Below, one piece after another: positions 1 through 8,506 of a stretch of DNA of 64,000 bases (within the stretch, counting starts at the first letter, position 1; every line of letters starts with the position of its first letter). The stretch is taken from assembly GCF_014042355.1 (NCBI RefSeq), contig NZ_JACEZU010000001.1:744001-808000 (forward strand), read 5' to 3'. Below the pieces are notes generated by a model, which did not search any database, was not told the DNA's origin, and worked only from the letters and a program-made list of their open reading frames with translations. This DNA is from Rugamonas apoptosis (GTDB lineage: Bacteria > Pseudomonadota > Gammaproteobacteria > Burkholderiales > Burkholderiaceae_D). A program made the position numbers and the translations under genes.

Positions 1-258
1 CTGGGGAAAGAGGCTGAACTGAGGGAGCGTGGCATTTTGCCGCCGCTGGTAACCAAAGGCGAGCCGCAATCGTCTTCCGTACAGCCGAAGACGGTCCCGG
101 TTGCGGGCTCACCGAAGTCATTTGATGCCGAACGTCTTCGTCGCTTGGAGCTGGAAAATGCTTCTTTGAAGACCGAAAACCAAGAACTTAAACGGCAGCT
201 TGATAAGTTTGCTGTTTTACGCGAAGTTCTTTCAACTACAGGACGACTGCCACGATGA
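1..258 (+). CDS. C-terminal part of a small coiled-coil protein (5' end outside window)
   Basis: The reading frame is open from the first base of the window and stops at 256-258, so the gene is cut by the left edge; an internal TTG at 37 is possible but not needed. The visible 85 residues have a Ser/Pro-rich linker followed by a heptad-like Leu/Glu/Lys segment (about residues 50-75) typical of a short coiled coil. The stop overlaps the start of the following helicase gene (ATGA at 255-258), so the two are translationally coupled. Small coiled-coil proteins of this look are often encoded beside recombinase modules of mobile elements, but no integrase is visible here. Function not recognised. 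Confidence 0.55.
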   Translation: MGKEAELRERGILPPLVTKGEPQSSSVQPKTVPVAGSPKSFDAERLRRLELENASLKTENQELKRQLDKFAVLREVLSTTGRLPR

Positions 259-2492
259 GCCTTACGGTCAATCTTCGCGTTCAGTCTATCCGCAGCCAAA
301 ACCCTTATGGCCGTGGAGGCTGCATCTTTGTTGGCACTGAAATCGACCAGTTGGGCAATGTCGTTGATGCAAAGTCCTATTTTGTGGTTAAGACCACAGG
401 AGCTCAGCTTGGAGAGGCTCGAGTTCAGCCAGGTCAGTGGTGGCAGGTAATCGGCGAGGTTAAGGAATACCGCAGGAACACCAATGGTTTTCTCATCACA
501 GAGAAGCAGATTGATGCGCACGACATCGCATTGATGCAACTCTCCGGTGAGCATATCGTTTCGTTCATTGCGGAGTCCGAAGAGTTTGAAGGCATCGGAA
601 TGGTCAAGGCTCGGAGGCTCTGGGATACCTTTGGAGAGCGGTTGTATTCACTTCTCGATAGCGGAGATATCACGGAGCTTTCCACCGTCCTTTCGCCGGA
701 GATGGCTGAGGTGGCGGTGGCGGCATGGGCGCAGCAAGGCAGCACTCGGACTTTGCAGTGGCTGCAAGGAAGCGGGATTGATGTTCGCACTGGTAAGAAG
801 CTACTGGCCTTCTTTGGCAACGAAGCAGAAGAGAAGCTTGCTGAGGACCCGTACCGGCTCTTGTCCTTCTCTGCCAGTTGGAAATCGGTGGACGCTTTCG
901 CCCGTGCCCGATTCCAAGTGGCTGAGGACGACCCACGCCGCCTTCAGGCCGCTGTCGAGGAAGCGCTTTACAGGCTATTTGATGGTGGGGACACCGTTAC
1001 CCCTATCCCGAGCCTCCTGAAACGTGTGGAGAGCGTTCTGGGCGGTTCCGCGCATCGTTCGCTCATCATGTCCGCCCTTGAGACCGGACTAAGTAACGGA
1101 AGCTACGTCATTGGTGACAACGGCAACGTCCACCTGCTAGGTGCCATGCTGATGGAGCGGACTGTGGCGAAAGCCATTGCAAGCCGCCTTAGCCCAGCAC
1201 CGTTGCTCAGCGCGGCACGGGTCAACGAGCTCGTTCATGACTACGAGCAGGCAGAAGGATTCGATTTAAATACTGAGCAAAAGCAAGCTGTTCACAGAGC
1301 GGTTGAAAATCCCTTTGCCGTGATACTGGGTGGCGCGGGCGTTGGCAAAACGACTGTGCTGAAGGCGATTCTTAAAGCGTATGAGATGTCTGGTGTTGCA
1401 GTGCACCAGGTGGCTCTTTCCGGTCGAGCGGCGAAACGAATGACCGAAGCCACAGGACTGGCATCTTCAACGCTAGCGCGCTTCTTTAAGAATGCCGACA
1501 GCCTTGATTTCGATGGCCCTGCGGTCGTGGTGGTCGATGAAGCCTCGATGGTCGATATCGTCACCATGCATCGGCTTTGTGAGCTGCTGCCAGACCACGT
1601 AAGGATTCTCTTGGTCGGCGATACCTCGCAGCTTATGCCCGTTGGGCCTGGGCTGGTCCTGCACGCACTGGCTAGAATTCCTCAGATTCCAGTGGTAGAG
1701 CTGACCCAGGTGAAACGATATGGCGGTGCTATCGCTGATGCGGCAGCCGCTATTCGCGCTGGGCGTTGGCCGCAGTTGCCTGATGACGGTGTCTCACCGA
1801 TATCCTTCCTCCCAGCCAAGGTTGCAGACATTCCTGACGTGGTGATTGCGCTGTACGAATCTGACCGAGAACACACACAGATTCTATCTGCGCGAAAGGG
1901 CAATGCTGATGGAGTGCATTCCTTAAACGAGGTGTGCCAGGCCAAATTTACCAGGCAAGGGCCTACGCTGCTTGTCCAAAATGACGAATTCGATATGGAC
2001 GTTTCGGCGGGCGTTCACTTGGGGGACCCGATTCTCTGCACAAAGAACCTTTGGGATTGGGGTTTGCAAAACGGTTCCCTCGGCACCGTGGTCGAGATTG
2101 AGAAAGCGCCGCGCTTGTTGTCGGAGCAGGACGGGACGGAACTTGGCCACGCCATTGCATGGGTTCTTTGGGATGACGGCGAACGCCGCCCCATCACTGC
2201 GGAGATGCTTCCAGACCTGGAGTTGGGCTATGCGTTGACCATCCACAAATCTCAGGGGTCTCAATGGAAACGCATCATTGTCGTCCTGACTGGCAGCCGT
2301 ATGCTCGACCGAACGCTCGTTTATACCGCAATCACGCGGGCTCAGGAGCAAGTTATCATCGTAGGTGACGAAGCCGCCGCTAAAGCAGCGGTCGAGGCTC
2401 CTCCGAAAGCCGAGCTACGCAATGTTGGTTTGGTCAGCTTCCTGAGGCAGGAGATTGCCGCAAATTCCGAGGCTGCACTACTGCGTGCCTAA
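255..2492 (+). CDS. RecD2-like superfamily 1B DNA helicase
   Basis: A 745-residue protein of the length expected for RecD2/YrrC-type 5'-3' DNA helicases. The N-terminal part has an OB-like strand-rich segment and a helix-hairpin-helix-like stretch (FEGIGMVKARRLWDTFG, about residues 113-130). The motor has Walker A GGAGVGKTT near residue 358, Walker B DEASMVD near 425, the GDTSQLMPVGPG motif near 455, and C-terminal motifs TIHKSQGSQW and YTAITRAQ near 662 and 690. The start is set by the ATGA overlap with the upstream coiled-coil gene. It is separate from RecBC genes, so it is not the RecBCD subunit. Its place at the edge of an accessory region suggests work in mobile-element or defence DNA processing, but that is inference. 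Confidence 0.85.
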   Translation: MSLTVNLRVQSIRSQNPYGRGGCIFVGTEIDQLGNVVDAKSYFVVKTTGAQLGEARVQPGQWWQVIGEVKEYRRNTNGFLITEKQIDAHDIALMQLSGEHIVSFIAESEEFEGIGMVKARRLWDTFGERLYSLLDSGDITELSTVLSPEMAEVAVAAWAQQGSTRTLQWLQGSGIDVRTGKKLLAFFGNEAEEKLAEDPYRLLSFSASWKSVDAFARARFQVAEDDPRRLQAAVEEALYRLFDGGDTVTPIPSLLKRVESVLGGSAHRSLIMSALETGLSNGSYVIGDNGNVHLLGAMLMERTVAKAIASRLSPAPLLSAARVNELVHDYEQAEGFDLNTEQKQAVHRAVENPFAVILGGAGVGKTTVLKAILKAYEMSGVAVHQVALSGRAAKRMTEATGLASSTLARFFKNADSLDFDGPAVVVVDEASMVDIVTMHRLCELLPDHVRILLVGDTSQLMPVGPGLVLHALARIPQIPVVELTQVKRYGGAIADAAAAIRAGRWPQLPDDGVSPISFLPAKVADIPDVVIALYESDREHTQILSARKGNADGVHSLNEVCQAKFTRQGPTLLVQNDEFDMDVSAGVHLGDPILCTKNLWDWGLQNGSLGTVVEIEKAPRLLSEQDGTELGHAIAWVLWDDGERRPITAEMLPDLELGYALTIHKSQGSQWKRIIVVLTGSRMLDRTLVYTAITRAQEQVIIVGDEAAAKAAVEAPPKAELRNVGLVSFLRQEIAANSEAALLRA

Positions 2493-2520
2493 GTAATGCA
2501 GTCTCCCTCAGTAGCGGGGT

Positions 2521-2538
2521 ATGGGCCGCAGGGCCCAT
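2521..2538. terminator. Small hairpin after the helicase gene
   Basis: A seven-base-pair stem (ATGGGCC paired with GGCCCAT) with a short loop lies 29 bp after the helicase stop. It lacks a T-tract, so it is at best a weak terminator or an mRNA end-protecting hairpin. From here to 2776 I see no convincing gene. Confidence 0.3.
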
Positions 2539-2776
2539 GTAGACCACAACATTTGCCTTTTGTTGACCGATGAATGCGGCTCGTTAGTTCGCAGCCTCGG
2601 GCCGGTTCCCGCGCCATGCCAAACGGGGTTGCTCTTGATTTCGCCTTGAAATGTCAGGGTAATGCTCCACCTACGCTACCGCAAGACCGCAGTTTTGAAA
2701 TTGTTCCTATACTGTTGAACGTAGAGAGCTGTCGGCCCCCGAGGAGCATCCACATAAGTTGCTGTCACTCACGGAG

Positions 2777-2805
2777 TTGACATGGCCCGGGTTCTTTGGT
2801 AGCAT
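2777..2805 (+). promoter_or_regulatory. Sigma-70 promoter of the type III antitoxin RNA
   Basis: A perfect -35 box TTGACA (2777-2782) is followed by a 17-bp spacer and TAGCAT (2800-2805) as -10 box. The predicted transcription start at about 2812 falls just before the first 55-bp repeat at 2819, as in known toxI/tenpI loci, where one promoter drives both the repeat RNA and read-through into the toxin gene. Confidence 0.7.
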
Positions 2806-2818
2806 TGGTCTTGGAAGT

Positions 2819-3024
2819 TGTGGCGGATGGACGGCCCCACGTTAATAACATAAGAGTCTGAAGTACGAAAGTTTGTGGCGGATAGATGACCCCACGTTAA
2901 AAACATAAGAATCTGAAGTGCGAAAGCTTGTGGCGGATAAACGACCCCACGTTAATAACATAAGCGTTTGAAGTTCGAAAGATTGTGGTGGATGGACGGC
3001 CCCACGTTAATAACATAAGCGTCT
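2819..3024 (+). ncRNA. tenpI: Type III antitoxin RNA: 55-bp tandem repeat array (3.75 copies)
   Basis: Repeat units begin at 2819, 2874, 2929 and 2984, an exact 55-bp period, and the fourth stops at about 3024 after 41 bp. Each unit opens with TGTGGYGGAT and contains CCCCACGTTAA; the GTGG and CCAC parts can pair in all four copies, which fits the pseudoknot-forming antitoxin RNAs of type III systems. A promoter lies directly upstream, and an intrinsic terminator and a TenpN-like toxin gene directly downstream. In this class the toxin cuts the precursor into single repeats, which then bind and inhibit the toxin. The family name TenpI rests on the toxin and the layout, not on a covariance-model match. 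Confidence 0.82.
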
Positions 3025-3026
3025 AG

Positions 3027-3058
3027 AAAAAAGCCCCTAAGTGTAGGGGCTTTTTTTT
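3027..3058 (+). terminator. Intrinsic terminator between antitoxin repeats and toxin gene
   Basis: The stem AAGCCCCTA/TAGGGGCTT (3031-3039 with 3044-3052) has a four-base loop and is followed by eight T residues. It lies between the repeat array and the toxin start, the standard type III device that keeps antitoxin RNA in excess over toxin mRNA through partial read-through. Confidence 0.9.
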
Positions 3059-3086
3059 CGCCTGAAATTTTTATACGGGAGAATAC

Positions 3087-3551
3087 ATGGAAGTAAAAAA
3101 ACTTAACGAGGTATTCTACGAAGAGAATAAGCACCTTGTAGAAGTGATGGACAAAACTGGTACTCAGTGGACCGGTGATAAAACTCGCGGCTACGGCATC
3201 GTGCTTGTTGAAGTGAATGGGCTTAAATTTGGTATTCCTCTCCGCTCCAATATGAGGCCGTACAACGGGTTCATCACTGCCCCTAAGGAAAGTAAGGGAT
3301 TGGACTTTTCTAAGGCCGTTCTGTTATCAAAAGAAGAATATATTTCTGAATCGGAGTTTATTATCCCCCGCCCAGAGTTTCTCCGCATTAAAGACAACTC
3401 GGCCGCAATCGCGAGAGATTTCAATAAATACGTGAAAAAGTATGTTCGTGGTGCTAGTAAAAATGATAGCAATATCCTGAAGGATTATCGCTTCACTACG
3501 CTTCAAAACTACCATGCCGAGTTGGGCATCAAACCGCCAAATAAAGAGTAA
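3087..3551 (+). CDS. tenpN: Type III toxin-antitoxin system TenpIN/ToxN-family endoribonuclease toxin
   Basis: A 154-residue protein with the ToxN/AbiQ/TenpN pattern R-x-Y-G followed by x-x-N-G-x-x-F-x-x-P-L-R-S (about residues 34-58), then GLDFSKAVLL and a C-terminal FTTLQNYHAELGI stretch that I associate with the TenpN branch. Such toxins are ribonucleases that cut mRNA and their own repeat RNA, cause growth arrest and often abort phage infection. The start ATG has a good ribosome site (GGGAGA at 3077-3082). Base composition is clearly AT-richer than the surrounding chromosome, pointing to acquisition. The alternative is a ToxN or CptN relative of the same fold. Assignment is from motifs and locus layout. 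Confidence 0.85.
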   Translation: MEVKKLNEVFYEENKHLVEVMDKTGTQWTGDKTRGYGIVLVEVNGLKFGIPLRSNMRPYNGFITAPKESKGLDFSKAVLLSKEEYISESEFIIPRPEFLRIKDNSAAIARDFNKYVKKYVRGASKNDSNILKDYRFTTLQNYHAELGIKPPNKE

Positions 3552-3625
3552 GCCATAACTCATTCGTGGCCAGTCGGCTGCTCTGCCCGTGCGCCGACTT
3601 ATTGCCCCAATGTTTGGCGGTTACC

Positions 3626-3829
3626 TTAATATCCAGGCTCTCCTGGTAGAAGCCAAATTGGCCCGTAAGAGCCATAGCAGCTGTTGAGTACTGCCTCATT
3701 TCGAATTGCTACTGCCCTCAACTCTCCCCACTCGTTAATTTCAAAGTACTGTTGGACGGGCCCCAAGGGCTTGCCGTCCCTCCGAACATCGCTGTAGATT
3801 CTGACCGACTTGCCTCTATATCGGCCAAC
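3626..3829 (-). pseudogene. Start-less reading-frame remnant, about 67 codons
   Basis: On the minus strand a frame is open from a stop at 3830-3832 to a TAA at 3626-3628. It has protein-like content (for example VRIYSDVRRDGKPLGPVQQ and a C-terminal YGPIWLLPGEPGY) but no upstream ATG, GTG or TTG; the only TTG is internal. This looks like the 3' end of a decayed or truncated gene. No family recognised. Confidence 0.3.
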
Positions 3830-3895
3830 TTATCCGCATAACCTTGGTTATGCCTCAGTCTAAGACCAAGGGGAAACGCGTTCGGATTTGGCTTC

Positions 3896-4001
3896 AAAAG
3901 TGTAAACAACTGATGTATAGTAGATGTCTGTTTACATGGCGCACTCACTCACACGCCATATGCACGCGCACTCACTCACATGCAGAGCTGTTTACACTTT
4001 T
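3896..4001. repeat. Inverted and direct repeat cluster
   Basis: A perfect 13-bp inverted repeat, AAAAGTGTAAACA at 3896-3908 and TGTTTACACTTTT at 3989-4001, brackets two exact copies of GCGCACTCACTCACA (3939-3953 and 3966-3980, 27 bp apart). The first direct copy also sits inside a smaller ATGGCG/CGCCAT hairpin. A related TGTTTACAT lies at 3929-3937. This could be a protein-binding array or a mobile-element end; no gene is tied to it. Confidence 0.5.
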
Positions 4002-4046
4002 TACTGTATATAACCATTTTAATCCGTAGCTTCGAACGAATTGTAG

Positions 4047-4085
4047 AAAAAGCCCCGTAACTTGTTGAAGTCACGGGGCTTTTTA
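4047..4085. terminator. Strong bidirectional intrinsic terminator
   Basis: AAAAAGCCCCGT pairs with ACGGGGCTTTTT around a loop of about 15 bases, with A- and T-tracts on both sides, so it can stop transcription from either strand. No intact gene precedes it on the plus strand, so it may end a small RNA or be a leftover of the accessory region. Confidence 0.65.
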
Positions 4086-4154
4086 ACATCTAAAGCTTTT
4101 TTGGCAAAAACAGTGAGCGCTCACACAAGGCATTTGTCTGGATTCATCGCCGGC

Positions 4155-4286
4155 TCAATATGCGCCGAAGAGGCGATCCAGGGCGCCCTGAATCTCCAGC
4201 GCCAGACCCTCCTCTTCCACGCGCCGGTTATAGGCCGCCAAGAAATCCGCATGCTGCGGACGTTGCCCAGTAATTCGCCGCTTAGC
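4155..4286 (-). pseudogene. Remnant resembling the C-terminus of a CcdA-like antitoxin
   Basis: A 43-codon minus-strand frame between stops contains HADFLAAYNRRVEEEGLAL, similar in pattern to the C-terminal toxin-binding tail of chromosomal CcdA-type antitoxins (aromatic-x-x-x-YN-x-x-VE-x-x-G-x-x-L). The usual short end after this motif is replaced by a longer tail, and no start codon or N-terminal DNA-binding part is present. I read it as a broken antitoxin gene; the family call is tentative. From 4302 to 4605 I see only the leader of the next gene. Confidence 0.3.
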
Positions 4287-4605
4287 TTAACCGTCAGTTA
4301 GAGAAGCTATTCTAATCGCGGCGGGCAACCTTTAACTTTTACTAATTTATGCCAGAATGATTCTACGCAATTACTGAAGAGCAATAACAATAATCGTGTT
4401 CGATTCTGTGTCACCCGCGCGTTCCGCGCAAGCCATCGCCCACCACATCGCCCCAGCGACTGGCGCGCCCAGCCCCGCTGATGCCAGCCATCTCCCTTCC
4501 CATTTGCCAGTCACGGCACCGCCGCGTCGCTGACGTCACGCGCGCCCCTCCGCGTCGCCGTGACGCATCTGCTTTTCCAGTTTTTTCCACCACCGAAAGG
4601 TATGT

Positions 4606-6531
4606 ATGTCGAGCCTGATATTTGGCCTTATGGTAGTCGCTGTAGCGCTGCTGATAGCCATGCTGCTGTTGCTGGTTTCCGGTGTCATCAAGTACATCCC
4701 CAACGACCGCATCGGGGTCGTCGAAAAACTGTGGAGCTCATCGGGCTCCGTGCAGAGCGGGCTGCTGGCGCTGAAGGGCGAGGCGGGCCTGCAGGCGGAA
4801 CTGCGGCGCGGCGGTTTCCACTTCTTCGCGCCGTTCCAGTACCGGGTCCACATTCATCCCATGGTGTCGGTCACGCAGGGCACCATCGGCTACGTGTTCG
4901 CACGGGACGGCATCGACCTGCCGGCCGGGCAGACGCTGGCCGACAATGCCGGCATCGCCGATTTCCGCGACGTGCGCAGCTTCCTCGCCAACGGCGGCCA
5001 GAAAGGCCCGCAGCGCATGATCCTGCGCGAAGGCACGCACATCATCAACCCGGCGCTGTTCGTCGTGATGACGGAGGAGGCGACCTATTCGATGTCGCTG
5101 GACGCCAAGGAAAAGATCTATTACGAGCAGATGCGCGGCCTGCTCGATGAACGCGGCGGCTTTACGCCCGTCGTCATCAAGGAGACCACCGGTTCGCACG
5201 ATTCCGACCAGCTGGCCGTGGTGACGGTGCAGGATGGTCCCGGCCTGCTCAAGGACGAACTGCTGGCGCCGGACGTGGGCGACAGCCACAACGCCTTCCA
5301 GGAGCCGGAAAAATTTCTCGCCGCCGGTGGACGTCGCGGTCGCCAGGAACGGGTGCTGGTGGAAGGCACCTACTTCATCAACCGTTTGTTCGCGACGGTG
5401 GAATTCATCAAGAAGACGGTGATCCCGGTCGGCTATGTGGGCGTGGTGGTGTCCTACACGGGCCACAAAGGTACTGACTTGTCCGGCACCGAATACACGC
5501 ACGGTGAGCTGGTGGAAAGCGGCTGCCGCGGCGTATGGCGCGATCCGCTCATGCCTGGCAAGTACGCGTTCAACACCTACGCCGGCAAGATCGAACTGGT
5601 GCCCACCACGAACTTTGTGCTGATGTGGAAGTCCGGCGAGAGCGGTTCCAATTTTGACAAGAACCTGCGCGAGATCACGCTGATCACCAAGGATGCGTTC
5701 GAACCGCAATTGCCGCTGTCGGTGGTGGTGCACATCGACTACCGCAAGGCGCCGATGGTGGTGCAGCGCTTCGGCAACGTGGCGCAGCTGGTGGAGCAGA
5801 CGCTGGACCCGATGGTGTCCTCGTACTTCAAGAACGTGTCGCAGACCAAGACCTTCATTGAACTGATCCAGTCGCGCAGCGAGTTGCAGGCCAATGCTTC
5901 GGAAGACATGCGCCAGCGCTTCCAGGCCTATTCGCTGGAATTCCAGGAGGTGCTGATCGGCACGCCCAAGCCGCAGGAAGGCGACAACAAGATCGAGAAC
6001 ATCATGGCCCAGTTGCGCGACCGCCAGATCGCGCGCGAACAGGTGGAAACGTTCGCGCAAAAGCAGATCGCGGCCGACAAGGAGCGTGAACTGAATGAGG
6101 CCGAGCAGCGCGCCGCCAAGCAGAAGGAGTTGACCGGCTCGCTGGTCGATATCTCGATCAAGGAGAACCAGGGCGCGGCCAGCGTCAAGGCGGCCGAGAA
6201 GCGGCGCCAGGAGATCGAAGCGCTGGCGCAGGCGGAACGCTTCAAGCAGGAGATGGAAGGTTCGGGCCGCGCGTCCGCGATCCGCTCGGTCGGCGAGGCG
6301 GAAGCGGCGGCCATCCAGGCCAAGTCCGAGGCGATGCAGGGCGAGGGCGCCGACAAGCAATTGATGCAGACCGTGATGCTGCGCCTGGCCGAGGCGTTCG
6401 AGGTGGCCAAGGTGCCGCTGGTGCCGCAGGTGCAAATGGGCGGCGCCGACAGCAACGCCTTCAGCACGTTGTTGGGCTTGATGAGCGCCATCAAGGCTGG
6501 CGAGCTGACGGCAACGGCCGATAAGTCGTAA
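4606..6531 (+). CDS. SPFH/Band 7 (flotillin-like) membrane protein
   Basis: A 641-residue protein with one N-terminal membrane helix (about residues 3-28), an extended Band 7/SPFH region, and a long C-terminal coiled coil rich in Glu, Ala, Lys and Gln (about 470-600). The motif GAASVKAAEKRRQEIEAL and the following EA-rich helices are typical of flotillins. Such proteins build membrane microdomains and large oligomeric cages. It is longer than most bacterial flotillins because of an insertion in the N-terminal half. The start ATG at 4606 has AAAGG five bases upstream; an ATG at 4602 is out of frame. No NfeD partner is visible beside it, and it appears to be monocistronic. Confidence 0.75.
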   Translation: MSSLIFGLMVVAVALLIAMLLLLVSGVIKYIPNDRIGVVEKLWSSSGSVQSGLLALKGEAGLQAELRRGGFHFFAPFQYRVHIHPMVSVTQGTIGYVFARDGIDLPAGQTLADNAGIADFRDVRSFLANGGQKGPQRMILREGTHIINPALFVVMTEEATYSMSLDAKEKIYYEQMRGLLDERGGFTPVVIKETTGSHDSDQLAVVTVQDGPGLLKDELLAPDVGDSHNAFQEPEKFLAAGGRRGRQERVLVEGTYFINRLFATVEFIKKTVIPVGYVGVVVSYTGHKGTDLSGTEYTHGELVESGCRGVWRDPLMPGKYAFNTYAGKIELVPTTNFVLMWKSGESGSNFDKNLREITLITKDAFEPQLPLSVVVHIDYRKAPMVVQRFGNVAQLVEQTLDPMVSSYFKNVSQTKTFIELIQSRSELQANASEDMRQRFQAYSLEFQEVLIGTPKPQEGDNKIENIMAQLRDRQIAREQVETFAQKQIAADKERELNEAEQRAAKQKELTGSLVDISIKENQGAASVKAAEKRRQEIEALAQAERFKQEMEGSGRASAIRSVGEAEAAAIQAKSEAMQGEGADKQLMQTVMLRLAEAFEVAKVPLVPQVQMGGADSNAFSTLLGLMSAIKAGELTATADKS

Positions 6532-6602
6532 GGCCTGTTGGTCGGGGGCGTCGCCGGGTGCGGCGAACCCGCGCGCGCGCGGGACGGAGTGGAACGCTGA
6601 CG

Positions 6603-7166
6603 CTATTTCGTCCTGGGCGGGCGATTGCGTATCGCCGATATTTGTTTCAGTTCCTTGTCGCTGGCGTTGCCGAGCAAGGCTTCGTGAGCCTTGCCCAGTT
6701 CGATGTACTGGGCCTGCTCCGGCGTGAGGGCGTTGCCGCGCAAGGCGCGGCTGGTGACGTACGCGGTGGCCACGCAGCACAAGATGGTGACTGCGGCGTA
6801 AGCCGCGATCCAGGCGCCGGTCTTGAAGCGCCGTGTGTCCAACGAGGCGGCGGCCTCCCGCGCCGCTTGCGTGGCGTCATGCATGGTTCCGACCAGCTCG
6901 CCGATGGCGGTGTGGACGGCGGCTGTCGCGGCGGCACTGGCTTGCGCGCTGGCGGCGTCGGCGCTCAGTTGCGCCTGGGCGCCGACCTGGACCGCTTCGG
7001 CGATCTTTTCGTCGATCTGGCCCAGGCTGGCGTTGGCCAGCTTGACCAGCCGGTCGCAGTTGGCCACTTGCCGGGATAGTACCGTCACCTCGTCATGAAA
7101 ACGCTCGACCTCCTTGGCGTGGGCGTCGATCTGGTCGTGCAGGCGGTCGAATTGCGCGTCATTCAT
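6603..7166 (-). CDS. Hypothetical coiled-coil protein with one membrane helix
   Basis: A 187-residue protein. Residues 1-115 are predicted coiled coil rich in Ala, Glu, Asp and Gln; one hydrophobic helix follows (WIAAYAAVTILCCVATAYV, about 123-141), then a short basic tail. It lies 14 bp after ilvE on the same strand and is probably co-transcribed with it. Mobilisation-accessory and chemoreceptor-like fragments have similar plans, but no family motif is present, so the function is unknown. Confidence 0.65.
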   Translation of the reverse strand: MNDAQFDRLHDQIDAHAKEVERFHDEVTVLSRQVANCDRLVKLANASLGQIDEKIAEAVQVGAQAQLSADAASAQASAAATAAVHTAIGELVGTMHDATQAAREAAASLDTRRFKTGAWIAAYAAVTILCCVATAYVTSRALRGNALTPEQAQYIELGKAHEALLGNASDKELKQISAIRNRPPRTK

Positions 7167-7180
7167 GCGGCGGGCGGCGG

Positions 7181-8278
7181 CTAGGCCTGGATGGTGTGCA
7201 TCCAGTGGTGGCTGTCAGCCGCCGTGCCGTGCTGGATGCCCAGCAGGGCCTCGCGCAGGGCCAGGGTGACGGGGCCGTTCTGGCCATGGTTGATGGTCAT
7301 CTCGAAACCGTTGGCCTTGACCGTGCCCACCGGGGTGATCACGGCGGCCGTGCCGCAGGCGAAGGCCTCGGTCATGCGGCCGGCGGCCACGTCGTCGCGC
7401 CATTGCTGCACGGTGAGCTTGCGCTCCTGTGCTTCGAAGCCCAGGTCGACGGCCAGTTCCAGCAGGCTGCGGCGGGTGATGCCGGGCAGCAGGGTGCCGG
7501 TCAGTTCCGGCGTCACCAGCACCGTCTTGCCGTCTTCCTTGTAGACGAAGAACAGGTTCATGCCGCCCATCTCTTCGATGTATTCGCGGTGCACGGCGTC
7601 CAGCCACACCACCTGGTCGCACCCCTTGTCCAGCGCCTGGGCCTGGGCCGCCAGGCTGGCCGCGTAGTTGCCGGCGCACTTGGCTTCACCGGTGCCGCCG
7701 GGCGCGGCGCGCACGTAGTCTTCGCTGATCCACACGGTGACCGGCTTCACGCCTTGCGGGAAGTAGGCGCCGGCCGGCGAGGCGAACAGCACGAACAGGT
7801 ATTCGTTGCCGGGACGCACGCCCAGGAACGGGTCGGTGGCGAACATCAGTGGCCGCAGGTACAGGCTCTCGCCCACGGCTTTCGGCACCCAGGCCGCGTC
7901 CAGGCTGATCAGGGCATCGGCCGCTTCCATGAACAGGGCCGGCGGCAGGGCCGGCATGGCCAGCCGGGCCGCGCTGCGGTTGAAGCGTTCCGCGTTCGCT
8001 TCGGGACGGAAGGTCTTGACGCTGCCGTCCGGCTGCGAGAACGCCTTGAAGCCTTCGAAGATGGCCTGGCCGTAGTGCAGCGCGGAGCAGGAGGGGTCCA
8101 GGTGCAGGGGACCGTAGGCCTTCAGTTCGCCTTTTTGCCAGGCGCCGTCGCGGTAGGGGATCACCACCATGTGGTCGGTGAAGATGCGGCCGAAGCCGGG
8201 GTTGCTGATCAGCTTGGCGCGTTCGGCGTCGCTCAGGCGGTGGGTGGAGGGCGTGATGGTCAGGTTGGGCGTATTCAC
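7181..8278 (-). CDS. ilvE: Branched-chain amino acid aminotransferase
   Basis: PLP-dependent fold-type IV aminotransferase that makes Leu, Ile and Val from their 2-oxo acids with glutamate. The family hallmark YGQAIFEGFKAF is at about residues 69-80, and the Schiff-base lysine is about K200 in GEAKCAGNYAA. I chose the GTG at 8278, giving 365 residues, the usual length for the class II enzyme. An upstream ATG at 8425 would add 49 residues of low-complexity, non-homologous sequence that overlaps the promoter region. It is divergent from the DUF885 peptidase gene and is followed closely by the coiled-coil gene. Confidence 0.92.
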   Translation of the reverse strand: MNTPNLTITPSTHRLSDAERAKLISNPGFGRIFTDHMVVIPYRDGAWQKGELKAYGPLHLDPSCSALHYGQAIFEGFKAFSQPDGSVKTFRPEANAERFNRSAARLAMPALPPALFMEAADALISLDAAWVPKAVGESLYLRPLMFATDPFLGVRPGNEYLFVLFASPAGAYFPQGVKPVTVWISEDYVRAAPGGTGEAKCAGNYAASLAAQAQALDKGCDQVVWLDAVHREYIEEMGGMNLFFVYKEDGKTVLVTPELTGTLLPGITRRSLLELAVDLGFEAQERKLTVQQWRDDVAAGRMTEAFACGTAAVITPVGTVKANGFEMTINHGQNGPVTLALREALLGIQHGTAADSHHWMHTIQA

Positions 8279-8506
8279 GGTGTCGGTGTCGGTAAGAGTC
8301 TGGATGGGGAGGATTGCACTGTTCGGTGTCCACGCCGGGCGTGGGCGTCCCCCATCATACCAAGAATTCCCGCTGGGCCGGCCACGTCCTGTCCCGCCGT
8401 CGCGCAATCCATGCCCAACATTCAACGCTCTGTCACATTCCCCCTGCCGCCCATGACCAGTCCGTCTACAGTGCAGCCTCCACCATTTTTCCTTGGATCA
8501 GCCACC

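Noticed and set aside
2819..3024. Short CRISPR array or plasmid iterons
   Set aside because: The repeats are directly adjacent at 55 bp with no unique spacers, and promoter, terminator and toxin context fit a type III antitoxin.
4738..6780. 680-codon minus-strand frame opposite the SPFH gene
   Set aside because: His/Arg/Leu-rich shadow of a GC-rich gene; the plus strand has a clear membrane helix and coiled coil.
7196..8506. 437-codon N-terminal extension of the DUF885 protein
   Set aside because: It is antisense to ilvE; a signal peptide starts cleanly at 8507.
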